A stretch of 64,000 nt of DNA from Candidatus Zixiibacteriota bacterium (GCA_020351995.1 CP070674.1:136373-200372); one strand, 5' to 3'; positions 18,173 through 27,646 are shown, numbered from the stretch's first letter. Notes: a model not told the origin generated them from the letters alone. Translations and numbers: made by a program.

Positions 18173-18301
18173 ATGAAATGTCCCAGATGTAAGTCGGCTA
18201 TGAAAGAGCAGAAACGTTCCTTTCACAAGCAGAGGAAATGGATCTGTCCCTCCTGCGGCTTCGTGCGATTCCAGCGGCCGAGAGACCAGAAGAAAAAGTG
18301 A
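18173..18301 (+). CDS. 42-residue zinc-ribbon microprotein
   Basis: A small ORF read by hand, starting with ATG at 18173 behind GAGG in CTGAGGCGAGTTATG. It encodes a very basic 42-residue protein with two Cys pairs: MKCPRC at the start and CPSCGF at about 25-30. These are spaced as in a rubredoxin-like zinc ribbon. The stop is TGA 18299-18301. It follows the four-gene membrane operon by 9 nt on the same strand, so co-transcription is likely. It could bind RNA or DNA, or serve as a metal-bound cytoplasmic partner; the sequence alone does not say which. Confidence 0.7.
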   Translation: MKCPRCKSAMKEQKRSFHKQRKWICPSCGFVRFQRPRDQKKK

Positions 18302-18373
18302 TTCTTTTTGGTAACCGGCTGAATAATATTCCGTATAGCGAGTATTGATTACAATGAGCAGAAGCTTAGAATC

Positions 18374-19156
18374 ATGGGCGAGGCGAAGGCTGATATAAGG
18401 ATCGGGACATCGGGGTATAGTTTCGACGACTGGAAAGGTCGGTTCTACCCCGATAAGGTGGCCAAGGGGAAAATGCTCGACTACTATGTGAGGTTCTTTC
18501 CGACGGTTGAGATTAACTCTACCTATTATCGTATTCCGCATCCGGCTGTGATGGCCAATATAGTCAAGAAGGCCCCTGACAAGTTTGATTTTATGGTTAA
18601 AGTGCCGCAGACATTCACCCACCGAAGAAGCGACTTGAAGAAGGATGTGGATAATTTCCGAATGGCTCTTCAGCCGGTGGAAGACTCGGGTAAGCTGTCG
18701 GGCCTTTTGGCGCAGTTTCCGTATTCATTCAAATTCAGCAATGACAATCTTGATTACCTGGCTATTTGCCGGGACGCGGTTTCACCCAACCCGCTTTTCG
18801 TGGAGTTTCGTCACAACGGCTGGGTCAACCGGGAGATGTACGACCGGCTGAAAGCCGAGCGAATAGGCTATGTATGTGTTGACGAGCCGGACTTGCCGGG
18901 ACTTCTCCAGCCGGATATGTTCGCCACCACCGAGACCGCCTATCTCAGACTTCATGGGCGTAACAAAGAGAAATGGTGGGACGGGGGCGCGCTTCGGTAT
19001 GACTACAGCTATTCAGACCAAGAGCTGCAGGAGTGGAAGGAGAAATTGCTCAAGATCAGGGGAAAAGTTAAGAGAATATACATTTATTTCAATAATTGTC
19101 ACCTTGGTCAGGCCGCCGGTGACGCCAGGCAGTTTATGGGAATGCTTGGTCTGTGA
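18374..19156 (+). CDS. DUF72 (YecE-like) family protein
   Basis: 260 residues, the normal length for the family, which adopts a TIM-barrel-like fold. Family hallmarks are present: IRIGTSGYSFDDWKG and FYPDKV near the start, FPTVEINSTYYRIP, the FDFMVKVPQTFTH segment, FVEFRHNGW, and the C-terminal YIYFNNCHLGQA. The biochemical role is unproven. It begins 72 nt after the zinc-ribbon ORF and without a clear ribosome site. It could be the tail of that unit or separately expressed. Confidence 0.9.
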   Translation: MGEAKADIRIGTSGYSFDDWKGRFYPDKVAKGKMLDYYVRFFPTVEINSTYYRIPHPAVMANIVKKAPDKFDFMVKVPQTFTHRRSDLKKDVDNFRMALQPVEDSGKLSGLLAQFPYSFKFSNDNLDYLAICRDAVSPNPLFVEFRHNGWVNREMYDRLKAERIGYVCVDEPDLPGLLQPDMFATTETAYLRLHGRNKEKWWDGGALRYDYSYSDQELQEWKEKLLKIRGKVKRIYIYFNNCHLGQAAGDARQFMGMLGL

Positions 19157-19229
19157 GGGCTTCTGGCGGTTTTTGTTGACGTTTCGGCCTGGTGAAATTT
19201 ATTGAGAGGACCATTATAAGGGTACATGC

Positions 19230-20162
19230 ATGTTTCTGAAACTGGATCGCATTCGAAAAGAGTTCAATGGAAAAGTAGCGGTCGATGACTTATCGCTGGA
19301 GGTGCCGCGAGGCGTCATCTACGGCATCATCGGCCCGAACGGTGCCGGTAAGACAACGACTATCCGGATGATTATGAATATTACCATCCCTGATTCGGGG
19401 TCGATTACGCTGGAGGGGGCCCGGGTAGGGAAGGGGTTCACCAACCGCGTGGGGTATTTGCCCGAAGAGCGCGGGCTCTATAAGAAGATGACTCTGCAGG
19501 AAATCATGATATATCTGGCGGAGTTGAAGGGTATGGCGGCGTCGGAGTCGAGCAAGAAGCTGGATTACTGGCTCGAAAGAATCGGTTTGATGGAGTATAA
19601 GAACAAGAAGGTCGAGGAATTGTCCAAAGGGATGCAACAGAAACTTCAGTTCGTAACCACCATTCTCCATGATCCGGATATTCTCATCCTCGACGAGATT
19701 TTTTCGGGTCTTGATCCGCTAAATATCGAACTAATCAAAGATATCATCATGGAAATGAAACGGGCAGAGAAGACAATCCTGTTTTCCACCCACGTAATGG
19801 AGCAGGCTGAAAAGCTGTGCGACCACCTGTGTATGATATCCGGAGGTAAGAAAGTTATTGATGGGACCCTCACCGATGTCAAGTCGCAGTTCGGCAAGAA
19901 TTCCATCCAGATCGATATTGAAGGAGACGGCGGTTTCATATCATCACTACCCGGCGTGAAGAAGATGACGGAGTTCAATAATTATATTGAGCTTCACATC
20001 GAGGACGGCACTGATACGAACGGTTTGCTGAAGGCTATTGCCGATAAAGTGCTTATCCGGCGCTTCGACATAGTGGAACCATCCCTGTATGACATTTTTA
20101 TTGATATGGCAAAGATCGATCCTTTGGAGCTGGAGCGTGAAGGGGAGGTGGCCAATGTCTAA
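19230..20162 (+). CDS. ABC-2 type exporter ATPase (NatA-like)
   Basis: Powers an ABC exporter together with the permease encoded next. Walker A GPNGAGKTTT is at about 35-44, the signature LSKGMQQKLQF near 131-141, and Walker B with its D-loop LILDEIFSGLDP near 150-161; the switch His lies in LFSTHVMEQAEKLC. The C-terminal 80 residues form the DUF4162-type regulatory extension common to NatA and related ATPases. The gene overlaps the permease start by 8 nt. The substrate is unknown; sodium extrusion or drug export are typical of relatives. Confidence 0.93.
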   Translation: MFLKLDRIRKEFNGKVAVDDLSLEVPRGVIYGIIGPNGAGKTTTIRMIMNITIPDSGSITLEGARVGKGFTNRVGYLPEERGLYKKMTLQEIMIYLAELKGMAASESSKKLDYWLERIGLMEYKNKKVEELSKGMQQKLQFVTTILHDPDILILDEIFSGLDPLNIELIKDIIMEMKRAEKTILFSTHVMEQAEKLCDHLCMISGGKKVIDGTLTDVKSQFGKNSIQIDIEGDGGFISSLPGVKKMTEFNNYIELHIEDGTDTNGLLKAIADKVLIRRFDIVEPSLYDIFIDMAKIDPLELEREGEVANV

Positions 20163-21465
20163 GTTCTGGGTAGTTTTTAAGCGTGAATACGCGCAAGTGG
20201 TTAAGAAAAAGTCCTTCCTGTTCGGGATATTCTTTATGCCCCTGTTCATGGCTGGAATTATGCTCCTCCCAGCGATGCTGGCCGATACAAAGGCATCCAC
20301 AACCGAGAAACTGGCTGTGATCGACCAGAGCGAAGTCGGGGTGGGGGAAGGCTTCAAGGAAAGTCTGAAGCGGTATACTCTCAACGATTCCGAGACACCA
20401 TATTATGAAGTCGTAGAAGTGTTTGAATTGAGTGGGGCCGACAGCGCGCGTTTTACCGAGATTGAGGACTCCCTCCGACAGACAATTATCGACCGGGAGT
20501 TGAAGTATTTCCTGGTTGTAAAACCTGGCGCCCACCTTTGCGATACGTGCCTTTACCTGGTGACAAATTCCGATAATATCCGCTCGATGAATCGTTTTGA
20601 ATACCGGCTGTCGGACATCCTGTCATCGGTTCGGCTGGGGATTTCGAACGTGAACATCGGTGTCGATTCCGTCCTCAGTCTCACTCGCCGCATAAATCTT
20701 CCCACGCGCGACGCTAAAGGTCAATCACTTCCGTTTTTGATTAAGTACATGGGTGCGTTAGTCTTTGTCATGCTCATGTTCGGTATGATACTGGGTTATG
20801 GTCAAATGGTTATGAGGTCGGTGCTGGAGGAGAAGAATTCCCGGATTATGGAAGTGCTCGTTTCGTCGGTGACGCCGTTCCAGTTGATGCTGGGCAAGAT
20901 TATGGGACTGGGGGCGGCTACCTTCACGCAGGCGGCAATCTGGGTAATTCTCGGAGCGGGAATTTACATGGGCCGGGGTACTTTCAATATCGATAGCTCG
21001 ATTGACCGGCTGGTGTTCAATCCGGCGATAATCGTGTTCTTTGTGTTGTTCCTTGTCAGTGGCTATTTGCTTTACTCGACAATTTTCGCTCTGATCGGGT
21101 CAATTGTGGCGAGTGAGAAAGAAGCCCAGAATTTCGTGTTCCCGGTCACGATGTCGCTCATTCTACCGGTTATGATCGGCATTTATATTATCCAGGAACC
21201 CAATTCGACGGTGTCGCTAATTCTCTCTATGATACCATTTTTCACGCCGACGATGATGTCGATGCGGGTAGTTTTTCTGGCCCCGACCCTGGAAAGCTAC
21301 TCAGTTTTTAGTGGAATTATCGCGCAGGCCATTATAGGTTTTATAATAGTGGTTCTAACGATTGTAGGGATGGTTTGGCTGACCAGCAAGATATTCCGAA
21401 TCGGAATTCTGATGTATGGCAAGCGGCCGACTTTGCCGGAAATCGTAAAGTGGGTGAGATACTAA
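20155..21465 (+). CDS. ABC-2 type exporter permease (NatB-like)
   Basis: The start is the ATG at 20155 (MSKFWVVFKREY), with GGGGAGG 7 nt upstream inside the end of the ATPase gene; the longer frame from 20089 lies inside that gene and is not used. The 436 residues have one membrane helix at about 18-38, a large external domain of roughly 170 residues, and five or six further helices. RSVLEEKNSRIMEVLVSSVTP lies between helices; it is the coupling segment conserved in NatB/YhaP permeases. Together with the preceding ATPase it makes a complete exporter. Confidence 0.93.
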   Translation: MSKFWVVFKREYAQVVKKKSFLFGIFFMPLFMAGIMLLPAMLADTKASTTEKLAVIDQSEVGVGEGFKESLKRYTLNDSETPYYEVVEVFELSGADSARFTEIEDSLRQTIIDRELKYFLVVKPGAHLCDTCLYLVTNSDNIRSMNRFEYRLSDILSSVRLGISNVNIGVDSVLSLTRRINLPTRDAKGQSLPFLIKYMGALVFVMLMFGMILGYGQMVMRSVLEEKNSRIMEVLVSSVTPFQLMLGKIMGLGAATFTQAAIWVILGAGIYMGRGTFNIDSSIDRLVFNPAIIVFFVLFLVSGYLLYSTIFALIGSIVASEKEAQNFVFPVTMSLILPVMIGIYIIQEPNSTVSLILSMIPFFTPTMMSMRVVFLAPTLESYSVFSGIIAQAIIGFIIVVLTIVGMVWLTSKIFRIGILMYGKRPTLPEIVKWVRY

Positions 21466-21483
21466 CAACGACCGCGGGTTGAC

Positions 21484-22383
21484 ATGATTACAAGAAAGAC
21501 ACTTCCCAGAGTGCTTCTGTTCTTAGCCGCCTTTGTGTTTTTCTCGGCTAATACTATATATATGCTGGAGGCGGATACCGCCTATCTGCGGACCGCTATT
21601 AATAAGACATACCATTTCGACTTCGACCATGTACGGGAAGGTCCTTACCTGAATCTGAAATCAGCATTGTTGGTCAACTACGATAACGGAGAGGTGCTTT
21701 ATGCCAAGAATGCCGATGAGGTTCGGCCGGTGGCTTCTCTGACCAAACTTGTTACGGCTATGGTGATTCTGGATAAGAACATTGATATGAAGCTTACCGA
21801 GAAGATCATCAAGGAGGATGCCCGGAGGTCATCGCGCTCGCGGCTCAGGGTGGGTTATGAGCTGACCGTGCGCGACCTGATGCACGCCATGCTGATGAAC
21901 TCCGACAACCGGGCCGCCCGGGCGCTGGCCAGGTTGGTTTCGGGGTCAACGGCAAGGTTCGCCGTGGAAATGAACCGGAAAATAAAGAAGCTGGGGTTGA
22001 AGAACACTGTTTTCTTCGAACCCAGCGGGCTTGACTCTAGAAATGTTTCCACTGCCCACGAGATAGCCAAGATACTGCATTACGCTCATGACTACGATGT
22101 CATCCGACAGATTACCGCCAAGAAAAAGTACCGCGTGAAGGTTCAAAACCGCAAGAACACATACCTTCAGATGGCCAACACTAATCTTCTAATTCACTCT
22201 CGCTACAAGGTGCTCAGCGGAAAAACGGGGTACATCCGGGCCGCCGATTACTGCCTGACCAGCCTGATTCGGAACGGGCAAGGGGAAAACCTCACGCTGG
22301 TGGTCCTGGGAGCGCCAGGGGACAGGCTACGGTTTAAGGAAGCCCGGCGACTGGCCGACTGGGGATTCAAGCAGATCGGCTAA
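21484..22383 (+). CDS. D-alanyl-D-alanine carboxypeptidase (peptidase S11, PBP5/7 family)
   Basis: Removes the terminal D-Ala from stem peptides and so limits cross-linking. A signal anchor covers about 8-27. The three active-site motifs are present: SLTK (Ser85, Lys88), SDN (140-142) and KTG (247-249), with SGLD near 181. At 299 residues it lacks the C-terminal beta domain of PBP5 and so resembles PBP7. It could therefore be a D,D-endopeptidase rather than a carboxypeptidase. It lies 18 nt after the ABC exporter permease and ends shortly before a hairpin. Confidence 0.92.
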   Translation: MITRKTLPRVLLFLAAFVFFSANTIYMLEADTAYLRTAINKTYHFDFDHVREGPYLNLKSALLVNYDNGEVLYAKNADEVRPVASLTKLVTAMVILDKNIDMKLTEKIIKEDARRSSRSRLRVGYELTVRDLMHAMLMNSDNRAARALARLVSGSTARFAVEMNRKIKKLGLKNTVFFEPSGLDSRNVSTAHEIAKILHYAHDYDVIRQITAKKKYRVKVQNRKNTYLQMANTNLLIHSRYKVLSGKTGYIRAADYCLTSLIRNGQGENLTLVVLGAPGDRLRFKEARRLADWGFKQIG

Positions 22384-22427
22384 TATTTCTTAGGTAATTC
22401 CCGATTCTCACTTATATTGGTAATACT

Positions 22428-22452
22428 GTAGCAGATAGCCTGCTACTGTTTT
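22428..22452 (+). terminator. Probable intrinsic terminator after the carboxypeptidase gene
   Basis: The 7-bp stem GTAGCAG/CTGCTAC around ATAGC is followed by TGTTTTGGT. The stem is short and the T-run interrupted, so this may be partial. It would separate the exporter and carboxypeptidase unit from the epimerase gene. Confidence 0.5.
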
Positions 22453-22499
22453 GGTATTATTGACAGGTTGCGACTAAGAACAGATATGGAGTCAGCAGC

Positions 22500-23474
22500 A
22501 TGATAAAGACGGTTATGGTTACCGGATCATCGGGAACGGTCGGTACGGCATTGGTTCAAGAGCTGATGGCGAAGAAATATGATGTTATTCCACTCGATAT
22601 CAGGCACTCTTACTGGGATCCGCGGATCGAACGCAAAACGGTATTCCACGATTTACGCAGGCCCCTTGACAATCTGAAGCTTAGAAAAAAGCCTGATCTT
22701 ATAGTTCACCTGGCATCCAACGCCCGTGTTCACGATCTGGTGGTGGATCCGCAAAAGGCTCTGGACAACTATGTGATGACCCACAATGTCCTCGAGTTTG
22801 CCCGCATGAAGGGTATCAAGCGGTTTGTGTTCGCATCGTCGCGGGAGGTTTACGGTGAGTCGCGGTTGCATGAAAAGCGCAGGGAAGAGTCCACCCACGT
22901 GACGAAAATAAAGTCGCCTTATACGGCTTCGAAATTTGCCTCCGAGGCCCTGATTCATGCCTACGACGAGTGCTACGGCATCAAACCGGTCATCGTGCGG
23001 CTATCAAATGTGTATGGAAGGTTCGATGTGTCGGAAAGGGCCGTGCCGCTTTTCATTTATTATGCTGTCAGGAACCGGGATATCAGCATTTTCGGCAGAG
23101 AAAAGAAGCTGGATTTTACCTACACCGATGACGCTATCGACGGCCTGGTTCTAATTGTACGCAAGTTTGACCGGGTTGCTCCGAATACGCTCAACCTGAC
23201 CGCAGGTAAGGCTGCGCGGATTATCGATGTAGCGCGGCTGATAATTGATAGGGTCGCGTCTAAGTCGAGAATTCTGCTCGGGAAAAAGCGCACCGGGGAA
23301 ATATCGACCTTCGTGGCTGATATTTCCCGCGCCCGAAGACTGCTGGGTTATAGACCTAAAGTATCACTTGAAGTCGGAATTGAACGGAATATCGAGTGGT
23401 ATCTCGAGGCTATAAAGACACGCAAAGTCTATGAGGCTCAGCGCCGGGATCTGATGCGGCGGGGGTGGGCTTGA
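22500..23474 (+). CDS. NAD-dependent nucleotide-sugar epimerase/dehydratase (extended SDR)
   Basis: Acts on a nucleotide-activated sugar, probably in surface polysaccharide synthesis. The Rossmann motif GSSGTVG is at about 9-15, the acidic residue after beta-2 lies in PLDIRHS, and the catalytic pair is Y141 and K145 in YTASK, with SSREVYG before it. 324 residues is typical. The ribosome site GGAG lies 8 nt before ATG 22500. The gene ends 3 nt from the convergent glycosyltransferase gene. The exact sugar cannot be told; UDP-glucose 4-epimerase-like and GDP-mannose dehydratase-like relatives share these motifs. Confidence 0.88.
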   Translation: MIKTVMVTGSSGTVGTALVQELMAKKYDVIPLDIRHSYWDPRIERKTVFHDLRRPLDNLKLRKKPDLIVHLASNARVHDLVVDPQKALDNYVMTHNVLEFARMKGIKRFVFASSREVYGESRLHEKRREESTHVTKIKSPYTASKFASEALIHAYDECYGIKPVIVRLSNVYGRFDVSERAVPLFIYYAVRNRDISIFGREKKLDFTYTDDAIDGLVLIVRKFDRVAPNTLNLTAGKAARIIDVARLIIDRVASKSRILLGKKRTGEISTFVADISRARRLLGYRPKVSLEVGIERNIEWYLEAIKTRKVYEAQRRDLMRRGWA

Positions 23475-23477
23475 GCC

Positions 23478-24173
23478 TTAGCGGCTCCTGAAGAGATTGT
23501 ACTTGAGAATACACCAGATAGCCTTGAGGCCGTCTTTCCAGCCAATTTTCTTGCCTTCATTATAAGTTCGGCCGTAGTAGGAAATACCGATTTCGTAGAT
23601 CCGAACCTTTCTTTTGGCCACTTTGGCGGTTATTTCCGGCTCAAATCCGAAGCGGGGCTCCTCAATATTTATGGACTGGATTAAGTCCCGCCTAAAGGCC
23701 TTGTAGCAGGTCTCCATATCGGTCAAGTTTATGTTGGTGCACATGTTAGACAGGAGCGTGAGGAGCTTGTTGCCGACATAGTGCCAGTAGTAAACCACCC
23801 GATGGGGCCCGGCGCCCATAAAGCGTGAGCCGTATACGACATCGGCCTTGTCTTCGACGATCGGCCTGATCATCTCCGGATACTGATTGGGGTCATATTC
23901 GAGGTCGGCGTCCTGGATAATGACGATATCGCCTGTAGCATGCTCAAAACCGGCCTTGAGGGCGTAGCCTTTGCCATAGTTGCGGTCCTGAAGGATAATC
24001 TTGTCAACTTGATGCTTTAGCTTCGACTCCAGGAGGTCTCTGGTTCCATCAGTGGAGAAGTCATCGACGAGGATTATCTCTTTGTCCTCAATCGGGGCTT
24101 CCCGGACCCTGGAGACGATCTCCTCGATAGTGGAGAGCTCATTATAGATTGGAATTACGATTGAGAGTTTCAT
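23478..24173 (-). CDS. Family 2 glycosyltransferase (dolichyl/undecaprenyl-phosphate sugar transferase type)
   Basis: 231 residues of a single GT-A domain. The nucleotide-binding start [29 protein letters not shown] and the metal-binding DADLEYDP (DxD-like) are all present. [13 protein letters not shown]-type residues follow ([16 protein letters not shown]), typical of dolichol-phosphate mannosyltransferase relatives. There is no membrane segment, so it works at the inner face of the membrane on a lipid acceptor. The convergent epimerase gene next to it fits surface-glycan synthesis. The sugar and the lipid remain unknown. Confidence 0.9.
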   Translation of the reverse strand: MKLSIVIPIYNELSTIEEIVSRVREAPIEDKEIILVDDFSTDGTRDLLESKLKHQVDKIILQDRNYGKGYALKAGFEHATGDIVIIQDADLEYDPNQYPEMIRPIVEDKADVVYGSRFMGAGPHRVVYYWHYVGNKLLTLLSNMCTNINLTDMETCYKAFRRDLIQSINIEEPRFGFEPEITAKVAKRKVRIYEIGISYYGRTYNEGKKIGWKDGLKAIWCILKYNLFRSR

Positions 24174-24250
24174 TTCTGGTTGGAATTGTGTCCCATAAGA
24201 TATATTATGTTAACTTACATGCAGGCTAATTTCTATATATTCGCAACCAC

Positions 24251-26740
24251 TTAGCCTTTAACCACGATATTCAGGATTCGTCCCTTTACGTAGATCTTCT
24301 TAATGATATCCTTGTTTTCGGTAAACCTTACAACTTTTGGACTTTCAAAGGCAGCCCTCTCCACGTCTTCCTGACCCGCGTCGGCGGCTACCGACACGGA
24401 GTCACGCAACTTCCCGTTGACCTGCACCGCAATCTCGATTGTGTCGCCGATTACCGCATTCGGGTCGTGAGCCGGCCAGTCAGACCTGAACACCGAGTCC
24501 TCAAATCCCGCCTGACGCCACATTTCCTCGCTCATGTGCGGAATCATTGGCGCCGCCAACTGTATGGCTTTCAATATCACATAGTCATTGAGGGCTTCAT
24601 TAGAAACCTTCTCAGGCTCGAAATCGCGTGTGAGCTCCATTAGCGCCGAAATAGCGGTATTAAACTGGAGTTTTTCGACTGAATCCGAGGCCTTCTTGAC
24701 GGTCTGATTTAGTTTAATGTAAAGTTTCCACTCATCGGCGCTCAATTTGTCACGGTTAAAGTATTGCTTTAAGTCTGGTTGGGATCCGCGAAGGCAGTTA
24801 ACCAACGGATAGAACTTATTGATAGCGAATTTCTCGACGCCAGTAAGTGTATCGTTGCTCCACAGGACTTCTTTGTCGGAGGGAGCTACGAAGAACATCC
24901 CTAGCCGGGTGACATCGACTCCATGGTTCGCGACCAGCTCCATAGGCGAGATAACGTTTCCCTTTGACTTGGACATGACTTCACCTTTGGAATCCATGAC
25001 CATACCGTGGTTGAACAGGCGCTGAGCCGGTTCTGGAGTGGTAACCCAACCGATATCCTTAAGGAACTTGTGGAAGAACCGGAAATAAATGAGATGGCCG
25101 GTAGCGTGGGTTATACCCCCGATGTACAGGTCAATCGGCATCCATCTGAGAGCTTTGTCCTTGTCAAAAGGTTCGGAATCATTGTGGGCGTCGATGTAGC
25201 GCAGGTAATACCAGGATGAACACACGAAAGTGTCCATGGTATCCGGGTCTCTTTCAGCCTCTCCCCCGCACCCGGGGCATTTCACGTTTATGAATTCCGG
25301 GAGATCAGCCAGCGGCGAGCGGCCTTTCGGGGTGTAATCCTTGACTTTGGGCAGCAGCACTGGCAACTGATCTTCCGGAACAGGTACCAAACCGCATGTA
25401 GCGCAATGGATTATGGGAATCGGACAGCCCCAGTATCGCTGTCGTGAAATGGACCAATCCTTCAGCTTGAAATTTATCTTGGACCGACCAAAGCCTTGAC
25501 TCTCAGCATATTGGGTCACTTTGCCGATGGCCTCTTTACCGGCCAACCCGTCAAAATGAGCTGAATTGACCATAGGACCGTAGTCGACAAAGGCATCTTC
25601 CATCTGATCGACATCCAGCGCGGTATTCTTGTCCGGGTGGATTACGACTTTAATGGGAATGCCGTATTTTTTGGCAAAGGCAAAATCGCGGGTATCATGA
25701 GCGGGTACGGCCATAACAGCGCCGGTACCGTATCCGGCGAGCACATAGTCCGCTACCCAGAGCTGGATTCTCTCGCCGTTGAAGGGGTTTATGGCGTACT
25801 TGCCGGTAAAGACACCATCTTTATCCTCGGTCACGGCGGCTCTTTCGATATCTGAGCGAGCCAGGGCTTTCTGACGGTATTGCTCAACCTGTTCCTTGTA
25901 TTCGCCGCCGAGATTGAGCCGGTCAACAATCTCGGCCTCCGGCGCGATAGCCATAAAGGTCACTCCGTAAATGGTGTCCGGTCGAGTGGTAAAGACGGGT
26001 AGCTTCTCCCCCGTTTCTTCGATCTCAAAATCGATCTCGGCCCCGAAAGACCGCCCGATCCATTCGCGCTGCATGGTTTTGACATTTTCCGGCCAGCCCG
26101 GGAGATCATCCAGATCATCAATGAGACGGTCGGCATAGTGAGTGATCTTGAAATACCACTGCTCCTGGTCTTTTTTTATAACCGGGGTGTGGCAGCGTTC
26201 ACACTTGCCGTCTTTAACCTGTTCGTTGGCCAGCACCGTCTTGTCTTCGGGGCACCAGTTGACAAAACCGCGCTTACGATAAGCGAGTTTGTTTTTAAAC
26301 AACTGGATAAACATCCACTGTGTCCATTTATAATAGTCGGGAAGGCTCGAGGTGACTTCCCTTGACCAGTCGAATGAAATGCCGGCTTTCTTGAGTGTGT
26401 CGCGCGATACACTGATGTTCTTAAGGGTCCATTCCTGGGGGTGAATCCCGCGCTGGATGGCTGCTCGTTCGGCTGGAAGTCCAAAGGCGTCCCAGCCAAA
26501 GGGGTGCAGGACATCACGCCCAAGCATCATTTGCTGGCGGGCGACAGCATCGCCAATTATATAGTTGCGGAAATGCCCCATATGAATATCGCCCGAGGGA
26601 TAGGCGAACATCACGAGCATATAGAATTTATTGTGTGGATCAGGTGAGTCCGCGGCTCTGTAGAGCTCGACTTCATCCCATATCCTCTGCCACTTGTCTT
26701 CTATTTCTTTGAAGTTGTACTTTTGAGTTTTGGTTGCCAT
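24251..26740 (-). CDS. leuS: Leucyl-tRNA synthetase
   Basis: Charges tRNA-Leu and hydrolyses mischarged products. The natural start is the ATG at 26740 (MATKTQKYNF); the 31 extra residues possible upstream do not resemble LeuRS. The resulting 829 residues are typical. HMGH is at 53-56, a zinc-type CERCHTPV at about 160, and the CP1 editing domain covers roughly 220-410 with TTRPDTIYG. A second Cys-rich cluster, CPGCGGEAERDPDTM, lies near 500. MSKSK is at 589-593, and the anticodon-binding and C-terminal domains follow. A tRNA-Leu(CAA) gene lies elsewhere in this window at 2568. Confidence 0.97.
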   Translation of the reverse strand: MATKTQKYNFKEIEDKWQRIWDEVELYRAADSPDPHNKFYMLVMFAYPSGDIHMGHFRNYIIGDAVARQQMMLGRDVLHPFGWDAFGLPAERAAIQRGIHPQEWTLKNISVSRDTLKKAGISFDWSREVTSSLPDYYKWTQWMFIQLFKNKLAYRKRGFVNWCPEDKTVLANEQVKDGKCERCHTPVIKKDQEQWYFKITHYADRLIDDLDDLPGWPENVKTMQREWIGRSFGAEIDFEIEETGEKLPVFTTRPDTIYGVTFMAIAPEAEIVDRLNLGGEYKEQVEQYRQKALARSDIERAAVTEDKDGVFTGKYAINPFNGERIQLWVADYVLAGYGTGAVMAVPAHDTRDFAFAKKYGIPIKVVIHPDKNTALDVDQMEDAFVDYGPMVNSAHFDGLAGKEAIGKVTQYAESQGFGRSKINFKLKDWSISRQRYWGCPIPIIHCATCGLVPVPEDQLPVLLPKVKDYTPKGRSPLADLPEFINVKCPGCGGEAERDPDTMDTFVCSSWYYLRYIDAHNDSEPFDKDKALRWMPIDLYIGGITHATGHLIYFRFFHKFLKDIGWVTTPEPAQRLFNHGMVMDSKGEVMSKSKGNVISPMELVANHGVDVTRLGMFFVAPSDKEVLWSNDTLTGVEKFAINKFYPLVNCLRGSQPDLKQYFNRDKLSADEWKLYIKLNQTVKKASDSVEKLQFNTAISALMELTRDFEPEKVSNEALNDYVILKAIQLAAPMIPHMSEEMWRQAGFEDSVFRSDWPAHDPNAVIGDTIEIAVQVNGKLRDSVSVAADAGQEDVERAAFESPKVVRFTENKDIIKKIYVKGRILNIVVKG

Positions 26741-26842
26741 TTCTAATCTCTGTCGGAAATAATCAGGTGAAAATAATACTAAAAAAACTTCAGAATGCAA
26801 GATTTTACTAAGAAGGAAGTTGGTGTATGGCAACAGGGTGTA

Positions 26843-27646
26843 TCAGCGGCCGGTGAACCAGCGATATATGCCTGTTCCCCGCGAGAGCCGGTTGGTAAGA
26901 CCAGCTTTCATTTTCTCCACACTGTATAGAGGTCCCCCCGAGATTTTCTGGCGCATGGAAAAGAGAGTATCGAAGCCGTAGACGGGTAGCCGGCCGATTG
27001 CCAGCGGGTTGTCAGCCGAGGTTGGGAAATGCATAGTGAAGCCGTTTAAATAACCTGCCTCTCCGGCTGCCTGGACCACGGCGCGGTTAAAACTGCCGAA
27101 GGGATAACTTATTTTAGTGACCGGTCGGCTGGTGATATCTTCCAGAATCTTTCGCGATGTTTCTAACTCGTCGCACAGCTTTCGCCCGGATAGCCTTATA
27201 AGAGGCCGGTGGCTGTGGCTGTGACTGCCGAATTCGACTCCAAGATCGGCCAGTTCTCTGATCGAGGTGAGATCAAGGTGGCAGCAAGTCTGAAACACAT
27301 AAGAGTAGTCCCACTTGTTTGGCTGCCCGATATAGGCGGTCGGTACAAACACGGTAGGCGTGATCGCGTAGTTCTCCATCAAGGCGGGAAGCCGTTCACG
27401 CAGATGGTCGTAACCATCATCGAAAGTAAGACCGATCCTGTTCGCATGAGGGTCGGCCAAGACGTCGTCGACCGATGCCAGGGAGTAGTCTTCCTGGGTC
27501 AAATACGCAAGAAGCTTCGCGAGCCGGCGCGGCGAGAAGTTTGTGGAACTATAGCTGAACCTGAACTGAGATTTGTGAAATACGAGGATTTTTGGGACGG
27601 CGGCCTTAGTAGTCATCCGTGGGCTGGATTTCTTATCAGAAGACAT
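26843..27646 (-). CDS. Polysaccharide deacetylase family protein
   Basis: A NodB-type carbohydrate esterase that would remove acetyl groups from an amino-sugar polymer. I place the start at ATG 27646 (MSSDKKSS), which overlaps the protease gene by 11 nt; ATG 27616 is a shorter option, and the longer frame runs deep into the protease gene. The metal site is recognisable: TFDDGY (motif 1, two Asp) and HSHSHRPL (motif 2, His pair), then SYPFGSFN (motif 3). No signal peptide is visible from these starts. The product may act in the cytoplasm or the start may be misjudged. It lies between the M16 protease and leuS. Confidence 0.87.
   Translation of the reverse strand: MSSDKKSSPRMTTKAAVPKILVFHKSQFRFSYSSTNFSPRRLAKLLAYLTQEDYSLASVDDVLADPHANRIGLTFDDGYDHLRERLPALMENYAITPTVFVPTAYIGQPNKWDYSYVFQTCCHLDLTSIRELADLGVEFGSHSHSHRPLIRLSGRKLCDELETSRKILEDITSRPVTKISYPFGSFNRAVVQAAGEAGYLNGFTMHFPTSADNPLAIGRLPVYGFDTLFSMRQKISGGPLYSVEKMKAGLTNRLSRGTGIYRWFTGR

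Noticed and set aside
22460-22488. Perfect TTGACA with GATATG 17 nt on, as promoter of the epimerase gene
   Set aside because: The -10 matches only 3 of 6 and the start would fall downstream of the ribosome site GGAG; left out.
23473-23487. Hairpin GAGCC-GGCTC between the convergent epimerase and glycosyltransferase genes
   Set aside because: Only a 5-bp stem inside both stop regions, without a T-run; too weak for a terminator.
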